Shown: positions 34,105 through 41,646 of the stretch, piece by piece
Numbering within the stretch: position 1 is the stretch's first letter
How the letters are laid out: every line of letters begins with the position of its first letter
DNA from: Streptomyces varsoviensis
Lineage (GTDB): Bacteria; Actinomycetota; Actinomycetes; Streptomycetales; Streptomycetaceae
Reading direction: 5' to 3'
Length of the DNA: 64,000 nucleotides
Assembly (NCBI RefSeq): GCF_000718635.1
Contig: NZ_JOBF01000003.1
Location: 186,001-250,000, forward strand
Notes under the pieces: model-generated
The model's input: only the letters and a program-made list of their open reading frames with translations
Told to the model about the DNA's origin: nothing
The model's database searches: none
Made by a program: the position numbers and the translations under genes

Positions 34105-36177
34105 TCACCCCGGGCCCGGGCCCGGCGGGCCGCCGGGGCCCGTACCGTGGAGCACCGGCCCGGGACCTCCCAAGTCGCCGGGCCCGGCGCCCGTGGTGAA
34201 GTAGCCGGGACCGGCGGCGCCGGCCGATCGGGTCACCGCGTAGCCGTCGGCGGGCTCGTCGGCGAGCGGCGCGTCGCCATTCCTGGACGGGCCGGAGAAC
34301 TGGGTGCGGTACAGCTCCGCGTAGAGCCCGTTCAGCTCCAGCAGCTCATCGTGGGTGCCGCGTTCCTGGACCCGGCCCTCGCCGATGACGAGGATCTGGT
34401 CGGCGTCCCGGATCGTGGAGAGCCGGTGGGCGATGACCAGCGAGGTCCGGCCGGCCAGCGCGGTCCGCAGGGCCCGTTGGAGCGCCGCCTCGGACTCCGA
34501 GTCGAGGTGCGCGGTGGCCTCGTCCAGCACCACGACCGGCGGGGCCTTCAGCAGCAGCCGCGCCATGGCGATGCGCTGCTTCTCGCCGCCCGAGAGCCGG
34601 TACCCGCGGTCGCCGACCACGGTGTCCAGGCCGTCGGGGAGCAGGTCGATCAGGTGCCAGATCTGCGCCGCCTTGCAGGCGTCGATCAGGTCCTGCTCGG
34701 TGGCGTCCGGCCGGGCGTAGACCAGGTTCTCGCGGATGGTCGTGTGGAAGAGGTGCGCGTCCTGGGTGACCATGCCGACCGTGTCGTTCAGCGACCGCAG
34801 GGTCACCTCGCGCAGGTCCTGACCGCCGATGCGTACGGCGCCCTCCAGCGGGTCGTAGAGCCGCGGCACCAGGTGCGTGATGGTCGTCTTGCCGGCGCCC
34901 GAGGGGCCGACCAGCGCGGTCAGTTTCCCGGCCGGCGCGGTGAAGTTCAGGTCGCGCAGCGTCCAGGCGTTGTCGGAGCGCTCCTGTGCGGGCAGGGCGA
35001 TCGATTCGAGCGAGGCGAGCGAGACCTCGGCCGCCTTCGGGTAGCGGAACGAGACCCCGTCGAACTCGATGTCCGGTGCCGCCGCGGTGCCGTCGGCGGC
35101 GGGCAGCGGTACGGCGCCCGGCCGCTCGGCGATCAGCGGCTTGAGGTCCAGCACCTCGAAGAGGCGGTCGAAGCTGACGAGTGCGGTCATCACGTCCGCC
35201 TGGGCGTTGGAGAGCTGGCCGACCGGCATCATCAGACGCGTGAGCAGCGTCGCCAGGGCCACCAGCGAACCGAGTTGGAACGCGCCGTTGATGACGAGGC
35301 CGCCGCCGATGCCGTACACCGCGGCGGTGGCCAGGGAGCCCACGAGCATCGTCGAGAGGAAGAGCATCTTCATGGCGACGGACTGCCGGACGCCGACCTC
35401 GCGGCCCCTGGCCGCCAGCCCGGCGTACTGGCCCAGTTCGCTCCGCGGGTGCCCGTAGAGCTTGGCCAGCAGCGCTCCGACGACGTTGAAGCGCTCCTGC
35501 ATCATGGAGCCCATTTCGGCGTTGATCTGCATGTGCTGCCGCATGAGCCGCTGCATCCGGCGGCCGATGAGCCGGCCGGGCAGAATGAAGAACGGTATCA
35601 GCAGGACGGCCAGCAGGGTGATGACCCAGGACAGGTAGGCCATCGTGATCAGGACGAAGAGCAGGGTGAGCCCGGCGGAGAAGACCGTCGAGAGCAGTTG
35701 GGTGACCGCCTGCTGAGCCCCGATCACATCCGTGTTCAACCTGCTGACCAGGGCGCCGGTCTGGGCCCGCGTGAAGAACGCCAGCGGCTGTCGCTGCACA
35801 TGGTCGAACACCTTGGTGCGCAGGTCGTAGATGAGTCCCTCACTGACCCGGGCCGAATACCAGGTCTCGGCGAATCCCAGCAGGACGGCCAGGAGCGCCT
35901 GCGCGGCGACCGCGATGGCCGCCCACACGACGACCGTCGTGTCGCGGACGAGGATGCCGTTGTCGATGAGGTACTTGAGCAGGAGCGGCGGAGCCACCGC
36001 GCTGGCGGCGTTCAGTGTCGTCGCGACCACAAGAAAGCCGATGTTGCGGCGGTGCGGCCTTGTGAACGGCAATATCCGCTTTACCGTGCCGGGTTTGACC
36101 TGTTGCTTCGATGTGGAGGAGGGATCCGGCCCGTCCCCTCGCATGATCACCGGCCCTGGGCCACCCATCATGGCCAC
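34105..36177 (-). CDS. ABC exporter half-transporter (TMD-NBD), probable peptide antibiotic efflux
   Basis: About 690 aa. The N-terminal two thirds form a six-helix type-I exporter membrane domain (about 40-330). The C-terminal ATPase has Walker A GPSGAGKTT, signature LSGGEKQRIAMARLLL and Walker B VVVLDEATAHLD. A Gly/Pro-rich tail ends the protein. It would work as a homodimer in the cytoplasmic membrane; glycopeptide-family clusters usually carry one such exporter for the peptide product. It lies between mbtH (43 bp upstream) and the NRPS genes, all on one strand. I place the start at the GTG at 36177, five bases after GAGGTGG; an ATG at 36171 and a GTG at 36186 are alternatives. The substrate is inferred from context only. 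Confidence 0.9.
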   Translation of the reverse strand: MAMMGGPGPVIMRGDGPDPSSTSKQQVKPGTVKRILPFTRPHRRNIGFLVVATTLNAASAVAPPLLLKYLIDNGILVRDTTVVVWAAIAVAAQALLAVLLGFAETWYSARVSEGLIYDLRTKVFDHVQRQPLAFFTRAQTGALVSRLNTDVIGAQQAVTQLLSTVFSAGLTLLFVLITMAYLSWVITLLAVLLIPFFILPGRLIGRRMQRLMRQHMQINAEMGSMMQERFNVVGALLAKLYGHPRSELGQYAGLAARGREVGVRQSVAMKMLFLSTMLVGSLATAAVYGIGGGLVINGAFQLGSLVALATLLTRLMMPVGQLSNAQADVMTALVSFDRLFEVLDLKPLIAERPGAVPLPAADGTAAAPDIEFDGVSFRYPKAAEVSLASLESIALPAQERSDNAWTLRDLNFTAPAGKLTALVGPSGAGKTTITHLVPRLYDPLEGAVRIGGQDLREVTLRSLNDTVGMVTQDAHLFHTTIRENLVYARPDATEQDLIDACKAAQIWHLIDLLPDGLDTVVGDRGYRLSGGEKQRIAMARLLLKAPPVVVLDEATAHLDSESEAALQRALRTALAGRTSLVIAHRLSTIRDADQILVIGEGRVQERGTHDELLELNGLYAELYRTQFSGPSRNGDAPLADEPADGYAVTRSAGAAGPGYFTTGAGPGDLGGPGPVLHGTGPGGPPGPGPG

Positions 36178-36220
36178 AGATACCACCTCGGTTTCTTCGT
36201 CACGGTCGGGCGGGTCCCGT

Positions 36221-36445
36221 TCAGCCGGCGGATTCCATCGCGTTCATCTCGTCGATGAGGCTCTGCGGGCGCATGTCCGTCCAGTTCTCCTCGATGTACG
36301 CCAGGCACGCCTCTCGGATGTCCTCCCCGAAAACGACCCGCCAGCCGGCCGGCACCTCGGCGAAGGCGGGCCACAGCGAATGCTGGTTCTCCTCGTTCAC
36401 CAGAACCAGGAAGGAGCCGTTCTCGTCGTCGAACGGATTCGTCAT
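36221..36445 (-). CDS. mbtH: MbtH-like NRPS accessory protein
   Basis: 74 aa beginning [20 protein letters not shown]. It contains the family hallmarks [15 protein letters not shown] and the C-terminal NWTDMRP, including the conserved Trp residues. MbtH proteins bind the adenylation domains of NRPSs and are often required for their solubility and activity; Hpg- and Tyr-activating domains commonly depend on them. It is the first gene of the apparent mbtH-exporter-NRPS transcription unit. ATG at 36445 has AAAGGAAG at good spacing; a GTG six bases upstream is too close to that site. The 146 bp upstream (36446-36591) should hold its promoter, but no clear -35/-10 pair could be chosen. Confidence 0.96.
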   Translation of the reverse strand: MTNPFDDENGSFLVLVNEENQHSLWPAFAEVPAGWRVVFGEDIREACLAYIEENWTDMRPQSLIDEMNAMESAG

Positions 36446-36591
36446 GATCACTTCCTTTCAACTGTCCTTGCGGGAACGGAAATCGACCGTGCGGGACACA
36501 GCCCGAATCACGGTAACCGAGCGCTACCGGCCCGACAAGAACGGCGAACGCGAAAGCATTGGACAGGCCCGGGACACCAGGACCAAGGCAC

Positions 36592-36747
36592 TCACGATTC
36601 CTTTCGGGCGAAGAAGTCGATGATCGCGGAATTCACCACGTCCGGCTTTTCGAGATATCCGGCCCGGGAGTCGCTTCGGGTCATCGACCAGCCCGACGAC
36701 GATGCCGAGCGTGCGGGCCTCGGGCGCGCCGCGGCCTGTCCAGCCAT
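36592..36747 (-). pseudogene. Probable C-terminal remnant of an alpha/beta-hydrolase
   Basis: The last 25 codons read as GYLEKPDVVNSAIIDFFARK, which resembles the C-terminal helix of alpha/beta-hydrolases after the catalytic His (usually LEKPDEVNAAILDFL). No hydrolase core lies upstream: the frame continues into low-complexity sequence and unrelated codons. An ATG at 36747 preceded by GGGGGA could still start a 51-aa product. The most economical reading is a gene removed by deletion, leaving its 3' end next to mbtH at the cluster boundary. The match is short and judged by eye. Confidence 0.4.
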
Positions 36748-37050
36748 GGAAATCCCCCGTACGACATCAGTCGGTGGGCGCCCTTCCCCGCCCCCGGACC
36801 GAACGTTCAGGATCGCACCGCACACCACGCCCCAACAACGCTGTCCAACCGTCCGCCCACCCCGGACGGCTCCGTCGTCCAACTGGTTGATTACCCGCCT
36901 TGGACAGCCGAGCCGCCCGCGAACGCCTCCCCACCGCATCGCCCCGCAGCCGGTACGGGCAGAGACGGGGAGGCCGGTCTTGACCAGCGGGAATCCACAC
37001 GACACAGCAGGAACCGTCGGTTACTGTCCATCGGGAAGAAATGAGGGGCC

Positions 37051-37380
37051 ATGGCACTGGTCAAGAAGGGGTCACGCCGCATCACCGTCGACGGCGTCAC
37101 CTATCGATGGAGAGTCCGAGGGCGGCCGACTTACGACCAGGGGCTGGTCTGGAGTCCGCTGACCTACGCCGTCGAGCAGGCCGGGGCATCGGGCACCACC
37201 TTGGTGGTCACCACCGACCAACCGCACCCGAGCAACTGGTTCGAGATCCCTGCCAGGCCCGTGCTGCCCGCGGAGGTGGCCGCCACGATCCGCACGGCGC
37301 GCGCCAAAGGCTGGGCATCCGACGAGCCCGGCTCGCCCTTCCTGCTCGACCAGTCCCAGGGCTTCGCGCCTGCGGGCTGA
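37051..37380 (+). CDS. Hypothetical protein, 109 aa
   Basis: Begins MALVKKGSRRITVDGVTYRW after GAGGGGCC, a good ribosome site. The sequence looks like a compact, soluble beta-rich protein with a conserved-looking core (SPLTYAVEQAGASGTTLVV, WFEIPARPVLPAEVAATI). There is no signal peptide or membrane segment. I do not recognise the family, although proteins of this general type are common in Streptomyces. It stands alone on the plus strand, facing the small-gene cassette on the minus strand, with a strong shared terminator between them. Function unknown. Confidence 0.8.
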   Translation: MALVKKGSRRITVDGVTYRWRVRGRPTYDQGLVWSPLTYAVEQAGASGTTLVVTTDQPHPSNWFEIPARPVLPAEVAATIRTARAKGWASDEPGSPFLLDQSQGFAPAG

Positions 37381-37526
37381 CTGGCGCGGTCGCCGCGCCC
37401 GGCAAGTCTGACACCGACGGGCACCACGGCGTTGAGGGACTCCAGCGCAGGTCAGGCCCCTCTTCCGCGGCGAAGCCGCGGGTGGTGACGACGCCAACCC
37501 GTCCCGGGCACTCCTCTAACCAACCC

Positions 37527-37560
37527 AAGAACGCCCCGGCCAGATGGCCGGGGCGTTCTT
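37527..37560. terminator. Bidirectional intrinsic terminator
   Basis: A perfect 15-bp stem (AAGAACGCCCCGGCC paired with GGCCGGGGCGTTCTT) closes a four-base AGAT loop. T-rich sequence follows on the plus strand and A-rich sequence flanks the other side. It sits between convergent genes (ends at 37380 and 37579), so it can stop transcription from both sides. Confidence 0.93.
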
Positions 37561-37578
37561 GCTTTGCTATGGGGAGGC

Positions 37579-37767
37579 TCAGACGAGACTGACTCCGGCC
37601 TGGGCCTTGATGGTGTCCACGGCCTCTTCGGTGAGCCATCGAAGAGGGACCACGGTCCACTTGTCGCCCTTGCGCATGACCACGGCTTTCCCGTCCCTGG
37701 TGCGCCCGACGTGGATGAACCCATGGTCACGCCGCAGGTCTTTCGCCAGGTTCTCGCCGTAGATCAC
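37579..37767 (-). CDS. Small hypothetical protein, 62 aa
   Basis: GTG start at 37767 preceded by GAAGGGAAG. The peptide (GTG ATC TAC GGC...) runs through GFIHVGRTRDGKAVVMRKGD and KWTVVPLRWLTEEAVDTIKA. This is a charged, soluble, beta-then-helix layout without Cys pairs or membrane segments. Its start is five bases after the stop of the next small gene, so the two are co-transcribed and probably coupled. It is the last gene of the cassette beginning at 39726 and ends just before the bidirectional terminator. Family not recognised. It may be a small partner of the XRE regulator upstream, but nothing in the sequence proves that. Confidence 0.75.
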   Translation of the reverse strand: MIYGENLAKDLRRDHGFIHVGRTRDGKAVVMRKGDKWTVVPLRWLTEEAVDTIKAQAGVSLV

Positions 37768-37772
37768 GGGTG

Positions 37773-38018
37773 TTACTTCCCTTCACGGTCCTCGTCATCA
37801 GCCAAACTGCTGTGGACGTCCCCGTTCTGAGAGACGCGGGTGTCGGGGTCGGTCACCTGATCCTGGCCGGCCTGCGGGTCCCAGTCGTCCTCGTTCTTCT
37901 TACCCATCTTCGCGTGTTCCTTCCTGTCGAACACTGTCGAACGTTGAGGCGACGCGGGAAGGTCGAGTCTCAGCGGCAGCTCAATAGCCTTGGCGGGGTA
38001 CGTCATTGGGTTGGTCAT
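37773..38018 (-). CDS. Small hypothetical protein, 81 aa, acidic tail
   Basis: ATG at 38018 with AAGGGGT upstream. Begins MTNPMTYPAKAIELPLRLDL and ends in a strongly hydrophilic, Asp/Gln/Lys-rich segment (KKNEDDWDPQAGQDQVTDPD) that is probably disordered. No catalytic motif or membrane segment is present. It occupies the place where DUF397-type partners are often found next to XRE/DUF5753 regulators, but it is not a DUF397 protein as far as I can see. Function unknown. Confidence 0.7.
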   Translation of the reverse strand: MTNPMTYPAKAIELPLRLDLPASPQRSTVFDRKEHAKMGKKNEDDWDPQAGQDQVTDPDTRVSQNGDVHSSLADDEDREGK

Positions 38019-38086
38019 GAGTAGACCCCTTGCGTTGTCCTGACGGCGACAACGCTAGGAAGGGCGGCATCTTGGCCGCCAGGAGA

Positions 38087-38101
38087 TTGCACAAAATTGC
38101 A
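38087..38101. promoter_or_regulatory. Direct repeat TTGCA-N5-TTGCA, possible regulator site
   Basis: TTGCA at 38087-38091 and again at 38097-38101, one helical turn apart, lies in the 88-bp gap between the XRE regulator gene and the small genes downstream of it. The spacing would put both boxes on one DNA face. It is a candidate site for that regulator; no binding consensus is known to me for this protein. Confidence 0.3.
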
Positions 38102-38106
38102 GATGA

Positions 38107-38949
38107 TCACCCTTGAGAGTCCATGGCTCTCAAGATCAATTCCCTGGCCTTGGCTCCATGGACAGCCATGGTGGACAGTTGCTCGAACGCGCGCAGGTAC
38201 AAGGAAACCTCATGGGGGATCTTGACGTTGAGGTTCGCCGAAAGCGTTTCGACCTGGACTCGTGAGTCATCGAAGATCAGGAACCCTTCCAGGGTCCACA
38301 TTTCTCGCGTCGCGGTTCGCGGAATGATCCCAAGGGAGACGTTGGGAAGAGACATGATTTCCAGCAGGTGACCGTGTTGCCCGGCCATGGTCTCCGCGTC
38401 ACCGTATTTGTAGTAGAGGACATCTTCTTCAATCAGCAGAGCGAAGCGCTTGCGCCCATCGTGCAGTACCCGCGACCGTTCAAGCCGAGCTTCCGCAGCA
38501 GACGCCGAATCATTCGGGACATCACGGAAAGCCGCGATCTTCTCAAGAAGCCGTTCTGCGTACCCCTGCGTCTGTACCAGTCCGGGAATGACGTTCGAGC
38601 AGTACACCTTCATATGGCGTGTCCGCTTGTAGAGCGGGGTGTGCACTTGCCCCTGCCTCAACCCAGCCCGGTGCAGCAGCCGCCACTCCCGGTACAGCGA
38701 CTCCGCCTCACGCGCGGCAGTGATGATGTCGGCCGCCTGGCTATCTGCACCGCAGGCGTTACACCAATCACGGATGTCTTTTTCAGATGGACGGGTCTTG
38801 GCGTTCTCGATCCGTGACGCCTTGGCAGGGTGCCAGTCGCAGCGCTTAGCGAGTTCACGGCCATTCAGCTCGGCGTCCAGGCGAATATCTCGCAGACGTC
38901 GAGCGATGACCTTGCGGGCCTCCTGAACGCTGGAGGATGGAGAGGACAT
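38107..38949 (-). CDS. XRE-family helix-turn-helix regulator with DUF5753 sensor domain
   Basis: About 280 aa. The N-terminal HTH (about 10-65) reads ARRLRDIRLDAELNGRELAK then CDWHPAKASRIENAKTRPSE, typical of XRE repressors. The C-terminal part is the DUF5753 domain, seen in YCSNVIPGLVQTQGYAERLL, LIEEDVLYYKYG, LPNVSLGIIPRTATREMW and HEVSLYLRAFEQLSTMAVHG. Such proteins (WhiJ-like) are numerous in Streptomyces and often pair with small neighbouring proteins in developmental or antibiotic control. The ATG at 38949 matches the normal N-terminus, though its ribosome site is weak. The upstream DUF6879 gene ends 35 bp before it. The effector is unknown. Confidence 0.92.
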   Translation of the reverse strand: MSSPSSSVQEARKVIARRLRDIRLDAELNGRELAKRCDWHPAKASRIENAKTRPSEKDIRDWCNACGADSQAADIITAAREAESLYREWRLLHRAGLRQGQVHTPLYKRTRHMKVYCSNVIPGLVQTQGYAERLLEKIAAFRDVPNDSASAAEARLERSRVLHDGRKRFALLIEEDVLYYKYGDAETMAGQHGHLLEIMSLPNVSLGIIPRTATREMWTLEGFLIFDDSRVQVETLSANLNVKIPHEVSLYLRAFEQLSTMAVHGAKARELILRAMDSQG

Positions 38950-38984
38950 GTCAGCGAACCGTTGCGCGATGTGACCCGCCCTCG

Positions 38985-39512
38985 CTATACCTGGTACTCG
39001 TCGTGGGGAATGGCTCGTCCCCAAACGGCTTCAAAGGCATCGGCGCAGAGCGCAGCGACCTTTGGATCTTCCGTGTACTGCGGATCGACAATCTTCCCGT
39101 CTCCGGAAAAGAGGTTGAACCGCACGGCCTTTCCGTCGATCAGCCAGAAGTCGTTGCCGGGAAGCGCGAGGTCACTCGCTTGGCTTCGCGGGAGCCACCG
39201 CACTTGTTCTCCCGCCCTGATAATCCACGGAGTACCGGCATGTTCATACCGGATGTATTCCGTTACGGGTTCTGAGACGATCCGGGCCCGGCGAACCTTT
39301 ACCCCGCGTGCCCCCAGTCCTGAGACGAGATCCACCCACGGCTTCCAGTACGCTGCGGCGGCTTCGTCATCGCGTCGACTGCCGGTCCTCCTCCAGTGCT
39401 GGTACTCCTCGGATTCCGTATCGGCCTCGTAGACATCACGCAGTTCCAGGTGTACCGCTGAACGCTCGGCAGCGTTCAGCAGGTCTTCGAAGCTAGGAAC
39501 CCTCGGCTTCAT
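38985..39512 (-). CDS. DUF6879 family protein
   Basis: 175 aa, beginning MKPRVPSFEDLLNAAERSAV. The order of motifs fits DUF6879: HLELRDVYEADTESEEYQHW, a central VKVRRARIVSEPVTEYIRYE, then WIIRAGEQVRWLPRSQASDL and LPGNDFWLIDGKAVRFNLFS. Members are usually encoded beside XRE/DUF5753 regulators, as here. The biochemical role is not known. The start overlaps the end of the upstream small gene by 20 bp, so the two are translationally coupled. No signal peptide or membrane segment is present. Confidence 0.88.
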   Translation of the reverse strand: MKPRVPSFEDLLNAAERSAVHLELRDVYEADTESEEYQHWRRTGSRRDDEAAAAYWKPWVDLVSGLGARGVKVRRARIVSEPVTEYIRYEHAGTPWIIRAGEQVRWLPRSQASDLALPGNDFWLIDGKAVRFNLFSGDGKIVDPQYTEDPKVAALCADAFEAVWGRAIPHDEYQV

Positions 39513-39726
39513 CGCACGCCTTCCTGATGAGTTCGATCATGCGGTACGGAACCCTGACGATGCCCTCCGTTTCGGGCAGCGGGCTGGCCGTCGCGCAGAG
39601 CGCCTTGGTGCCCTCGTCCGGCTTCCACCCCTGGAACAGAACTTCCTTCTTCTCGTCATCGATCCAGACGGCAGGACAGTTGCCCTGGTCCGTGTCAGGG
39701 TCGATTCCGATGAACCGTAGCGCCAT
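39493..39726 (-). CDS. Hypothetical protein, 77 aa, first gene of the XRE/DUF6879 cassette
   Basis: ATG at 39726 has an ideal GGAGGTCGGC upstream. The protein begins MALRFIGIDPDTDQGNCPAV and continues with WIDDEKKEVLFQGWKPDEGT, then IVRVPYRMIELIRKACDEAE, a small soluble alpha/beta fold. The family is not one I can name, but it recurs in Streptomyces next to DUF6879 genes. It overlaps the DUF6879 gene by 20 bp. The 245 bp upstream (39727-39971) must hold the promoter of the cassette; I see no convincing -35/-10 pair there. Confidence 0.8.
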   Translation of the reverse strand: MALRFIGIDPDTDQGNCPAVWIDDEKKEVLFQGWKPDEGTKALCATASPLPETEGIVRVPYRMIELIRKACDEAEGS

Positions 39727-39971
39727 GCCGACCTCCGGTGTCGAGCGCGTTGCAGCCTGTTGCGCGACCATCGCGCCGCCGAGGCCTGGCGTCAAGGGCG
39801 CGCCCAAGGCACTGGTGTGGTCTCCGTTCGTGACTCCAAGGACCCCCACGGCCCAGGCATGGCCGCCCCTGCGGACGCATGGGCGTTCATAGCTGGAGGT
39901 GAGGGGGGCGGCGGCCTCCGAGTGACCACCCGAGAACCCTCATCGAGGCTGCTGGTTGGTTCCCGGCTTGC

Positions 39972-40631
39972 TCAGCGCAGCGTCTTGGCCTCGCGGGCCA
40001 GATTTTCCACCCGGGTCCAGTCCTTCGCGCGGAGCGCTTCCGACGGGAGCATCCAGGTGCCGCCTACGCAGGCGACGTTGGGGAGGGCTAGGTAGGCGGG
40101 GGCGGAGGTGAGGGTGATGCCGCCTGTGGGGCAGAAGCGGGCCTGGGGGAGGGGGGAGGCGAGGGACTTGAGGTACGGGGTGCCGCCTGCTGCTTCGGCG
40201 GGGAAGAACTTCATCTCGGTGACGTCCTGGTCCAGCAGCGTCACCACCTCCGACGTGGTCGAGACGCCTGGGAGGAAGGGGACGCCGGAGGACTTCATCG
40301 ATGCCAGCAGGCGCGGCGTCCACCCGGGGCTCACCAGGAAGCGGGCGCCGGCGGCCACGGCGGCGTCCACGTGGGCGGGGTTCAGGACGGTACCCGCGCC
40401 CACCACGGCCTCCGGCACCTCGGCCGCTATCGCGCGTATCGCGTCGAGCGCGGCCTCCGTGCGCAGGGTCACCTCGATCGCGGGCAGGCCGCCCGCGACG
40501 AGGGCACGCGCCAGTGGCACGGCGTCGGCCGCGTCGTCGAGGACGACCACGGGGATGACAGGGGCCAGGTCGAGTACGGAGGTGGGGGCGGGGGGCTCAG
40601 GGGTGGCGGCAGCACTGGTCACGATTGCCAT
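39972..40631 (-). CDS. eda: 2-dehydro-3-deoxy-phosphogluconate aldolase (KDPG/KHG aldolase)
   Basis: 219 aa, class I aldolase of the Entner-Doudoroff and hexuronate pathways, cleaving KDPG to pyruvate and glyceraldehyde-3-phosphate. The TIM-barrel landmarks are in order: VIPVVVLDDAADAVPLARAL, GLPAIEVTLRT with the catalytic Glu, VVGAGTVLNPAHVDAAVAAG, FLVSPGWTP, and the Schiff-base Lys in TEMKFFPAEAAGG, then CPTGGIT. Length is normal. ATG at 40631 follows GGCGGCAGG. It is probably monocistronic: the next gene downstream has its own start and long spacer, and yaaA ends 69 bp upstream. Two interlocked inverted repeats lie just upstream and may be the operator of a sugar-acid regulator. Confidence 0.93.
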   Translation of the reverse strand: MAIVTSAAATPEPPAPTSVLDLAPVIPVVVLDDAADAVPLARALVAGGLPAIEVTLRTEAALDAIRAIAAEVPEAVVGAGTVLNPAHVDAAVAAGARFLVSPGWTPRLLASMKSSGVPFLPGVSTTSEVVTLLDQDVTEMKFFPAEAAGGTPYLKSLASPLPQARFCPTGGITLTSAPAYLALPNVACVGGTWMLPSEALRAKDWTRVENLAREAKTLR

Positions 40632-40655
40632 CCTGCCGCCCGGATGGCATCTACC

Positions 40656-40681
40656 GCAACGAGTGTTGCAGATAATGCAAC
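40656..40681. promoter_or_regulatory. Interlocked inverted repeats upstream of eda, candidate operator
   Basis: GCAAC-GAGT-GTTGC (40656-40669) overlaps TTGCA-GATAA-TGCAA (40666-40680). They lie 25 to 50 bp before the eda start, where a repressor could block the promoter. The binding protein cannot be named from sequence; IclR, LacI or GntR types are all possible. Confidence 0.5.
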
Positions 40682-40700
40682 GGTAATGATGTGGCGGCGC

Positions 40701-41498
40701 CTATAGCTCCGTCACGATCACGTCCAGCGTCCAGCCGCGGCCCGCCTTCACCGGGGCCTCCGCCTCCACCGTGTAGCCCAGCTCGCGCACCGCCCCCACC
40801 AGTTCCTCCGGGTCGCCCGGCGCCGCGCCGTTCACCAGGAGATCGCGTACCAGCCGCCCCTTCGTCGCCTTGTTGAAGTGGCTGACCACGGAGCGCTTCT
40901 CCACCCCGTCCACCATCTTCGACTGGAGCACCCGCACCGTCGCCGTACGCTCCGCGACCTCGCCCTTCGGTTTCCAGGCCGCCGCGTACGCCGCCGAGCG
41001 CAGGTCCAGTACCAGGCCGTCCCCGGCCGCCGCCGGGAGGACGTCGGCCATCGGGGCGCGCCAGTACGCGCCGAGCGCGCCCGTTCCCGGCAGCTTGACC
41101 CCCATCGAGCAGCGGTAGGAGGGGATGCGGTCGCCGATCCGTACCGCGCCCCACAGCCCGGAGAAGACGAGCAGCGAGCGTTCGGCGCGCCGCCGGGCCG
41201 CGGTGTCCAGGGTCGCCAGGTCCAGCGCGTCGTACAGGACGCCCGTGTAGATCTCACCGGCCGGGCGCGTCCCGGCCTCGCGCAGGGCCGCGTTCTTGGC
41301 GATCTCGCCGCGCAGCCCGGCGCTCAGGCCGAGCACTCGCGCGGCCTTCTCCTCGTCGCCCGCGCACAGTTCCACCAGTTCGTCGAGGACGGCCTCGCGG
41401 GCCGCGGTCAGCTCCGGGAGCGACAGCGCCGCCAGGTCCAGCGGGGCCCCGGAACCTCCGGCGGCCTTCCCCTCCGACGGCGGCAGCAGCACGAGCAC
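40701..41498 (-). CDS. yaaA: Peroxide stress protein YaaA (UPF0246/DUF328)
   Basis: 265 aa. Begins at the GTG at 41498, six bases after AAGGAG, giving the family N-terminus LVLLPPSEGK. Further family signatures are YTGVLYDALDL, LLVFSGLWGAVRIGDRIPSY, RCSMGVKLPG and VSHFNKATKGRLVRDLL. E. coli YaaA lowers intracellular free iron and protects DNA from peroxide damage; the actinobacterial homologues are of similar length but their role is less studied. The protein is cytoplasmic with no membrane segment. It is transcribed away from the RNB exoribonuclease gene, with a 148-bp divergent spacer. In-frame starts further upstream exist but lack a ribosome site. Confidence 0.9.
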   Translation of the reverse strand: MLVLLPPSEGKAAGGSGAPLDLAALSLPELTAAREAVLDELVELCAGDEEKAARVLGLSAGLRGEIAKNAALREAGTRPAGEIYTGVLYDALDLATLDTAARRRAERSLLVFSGLWGAVRIGDRIPSYRCSMGVKLPGTGALGAYWRAPMADVLPAAAGDGLVLDLRSAAYAAAWKPKGEVAERTATVRVLQSKMVDGVEKRSVVSHFNKATKGRLVRDLLVNGAAPGDPEELVGAVRELGYTVEAEAPVKAGRGWTLDVIVTEL

Positions 41499-41646
41499 GA
41501 CGATCTCCTTCAAGCGGTGGTACGGGACGGGGCGGCCCCGAGGCAGCTTAAATCCTGTCCGGTCCGCCTCACCGCACACGCCGGCCCCGCGCCCGTACGC
41601 GACAGTCACCGTGCCGCGCGCCGCACCCCGTCCTACGCTCGGTGCC

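Noticed and set aside
33759..34199. Plus-strand ORF starting MNATDALPSS with a GGAAAGGA ribosome site
   Set aside because: After about 40 codons it turns into Arg/Pro-rich sequence and overlaps the exporter gene antisense; no family or coding bias supports it beyond the start.
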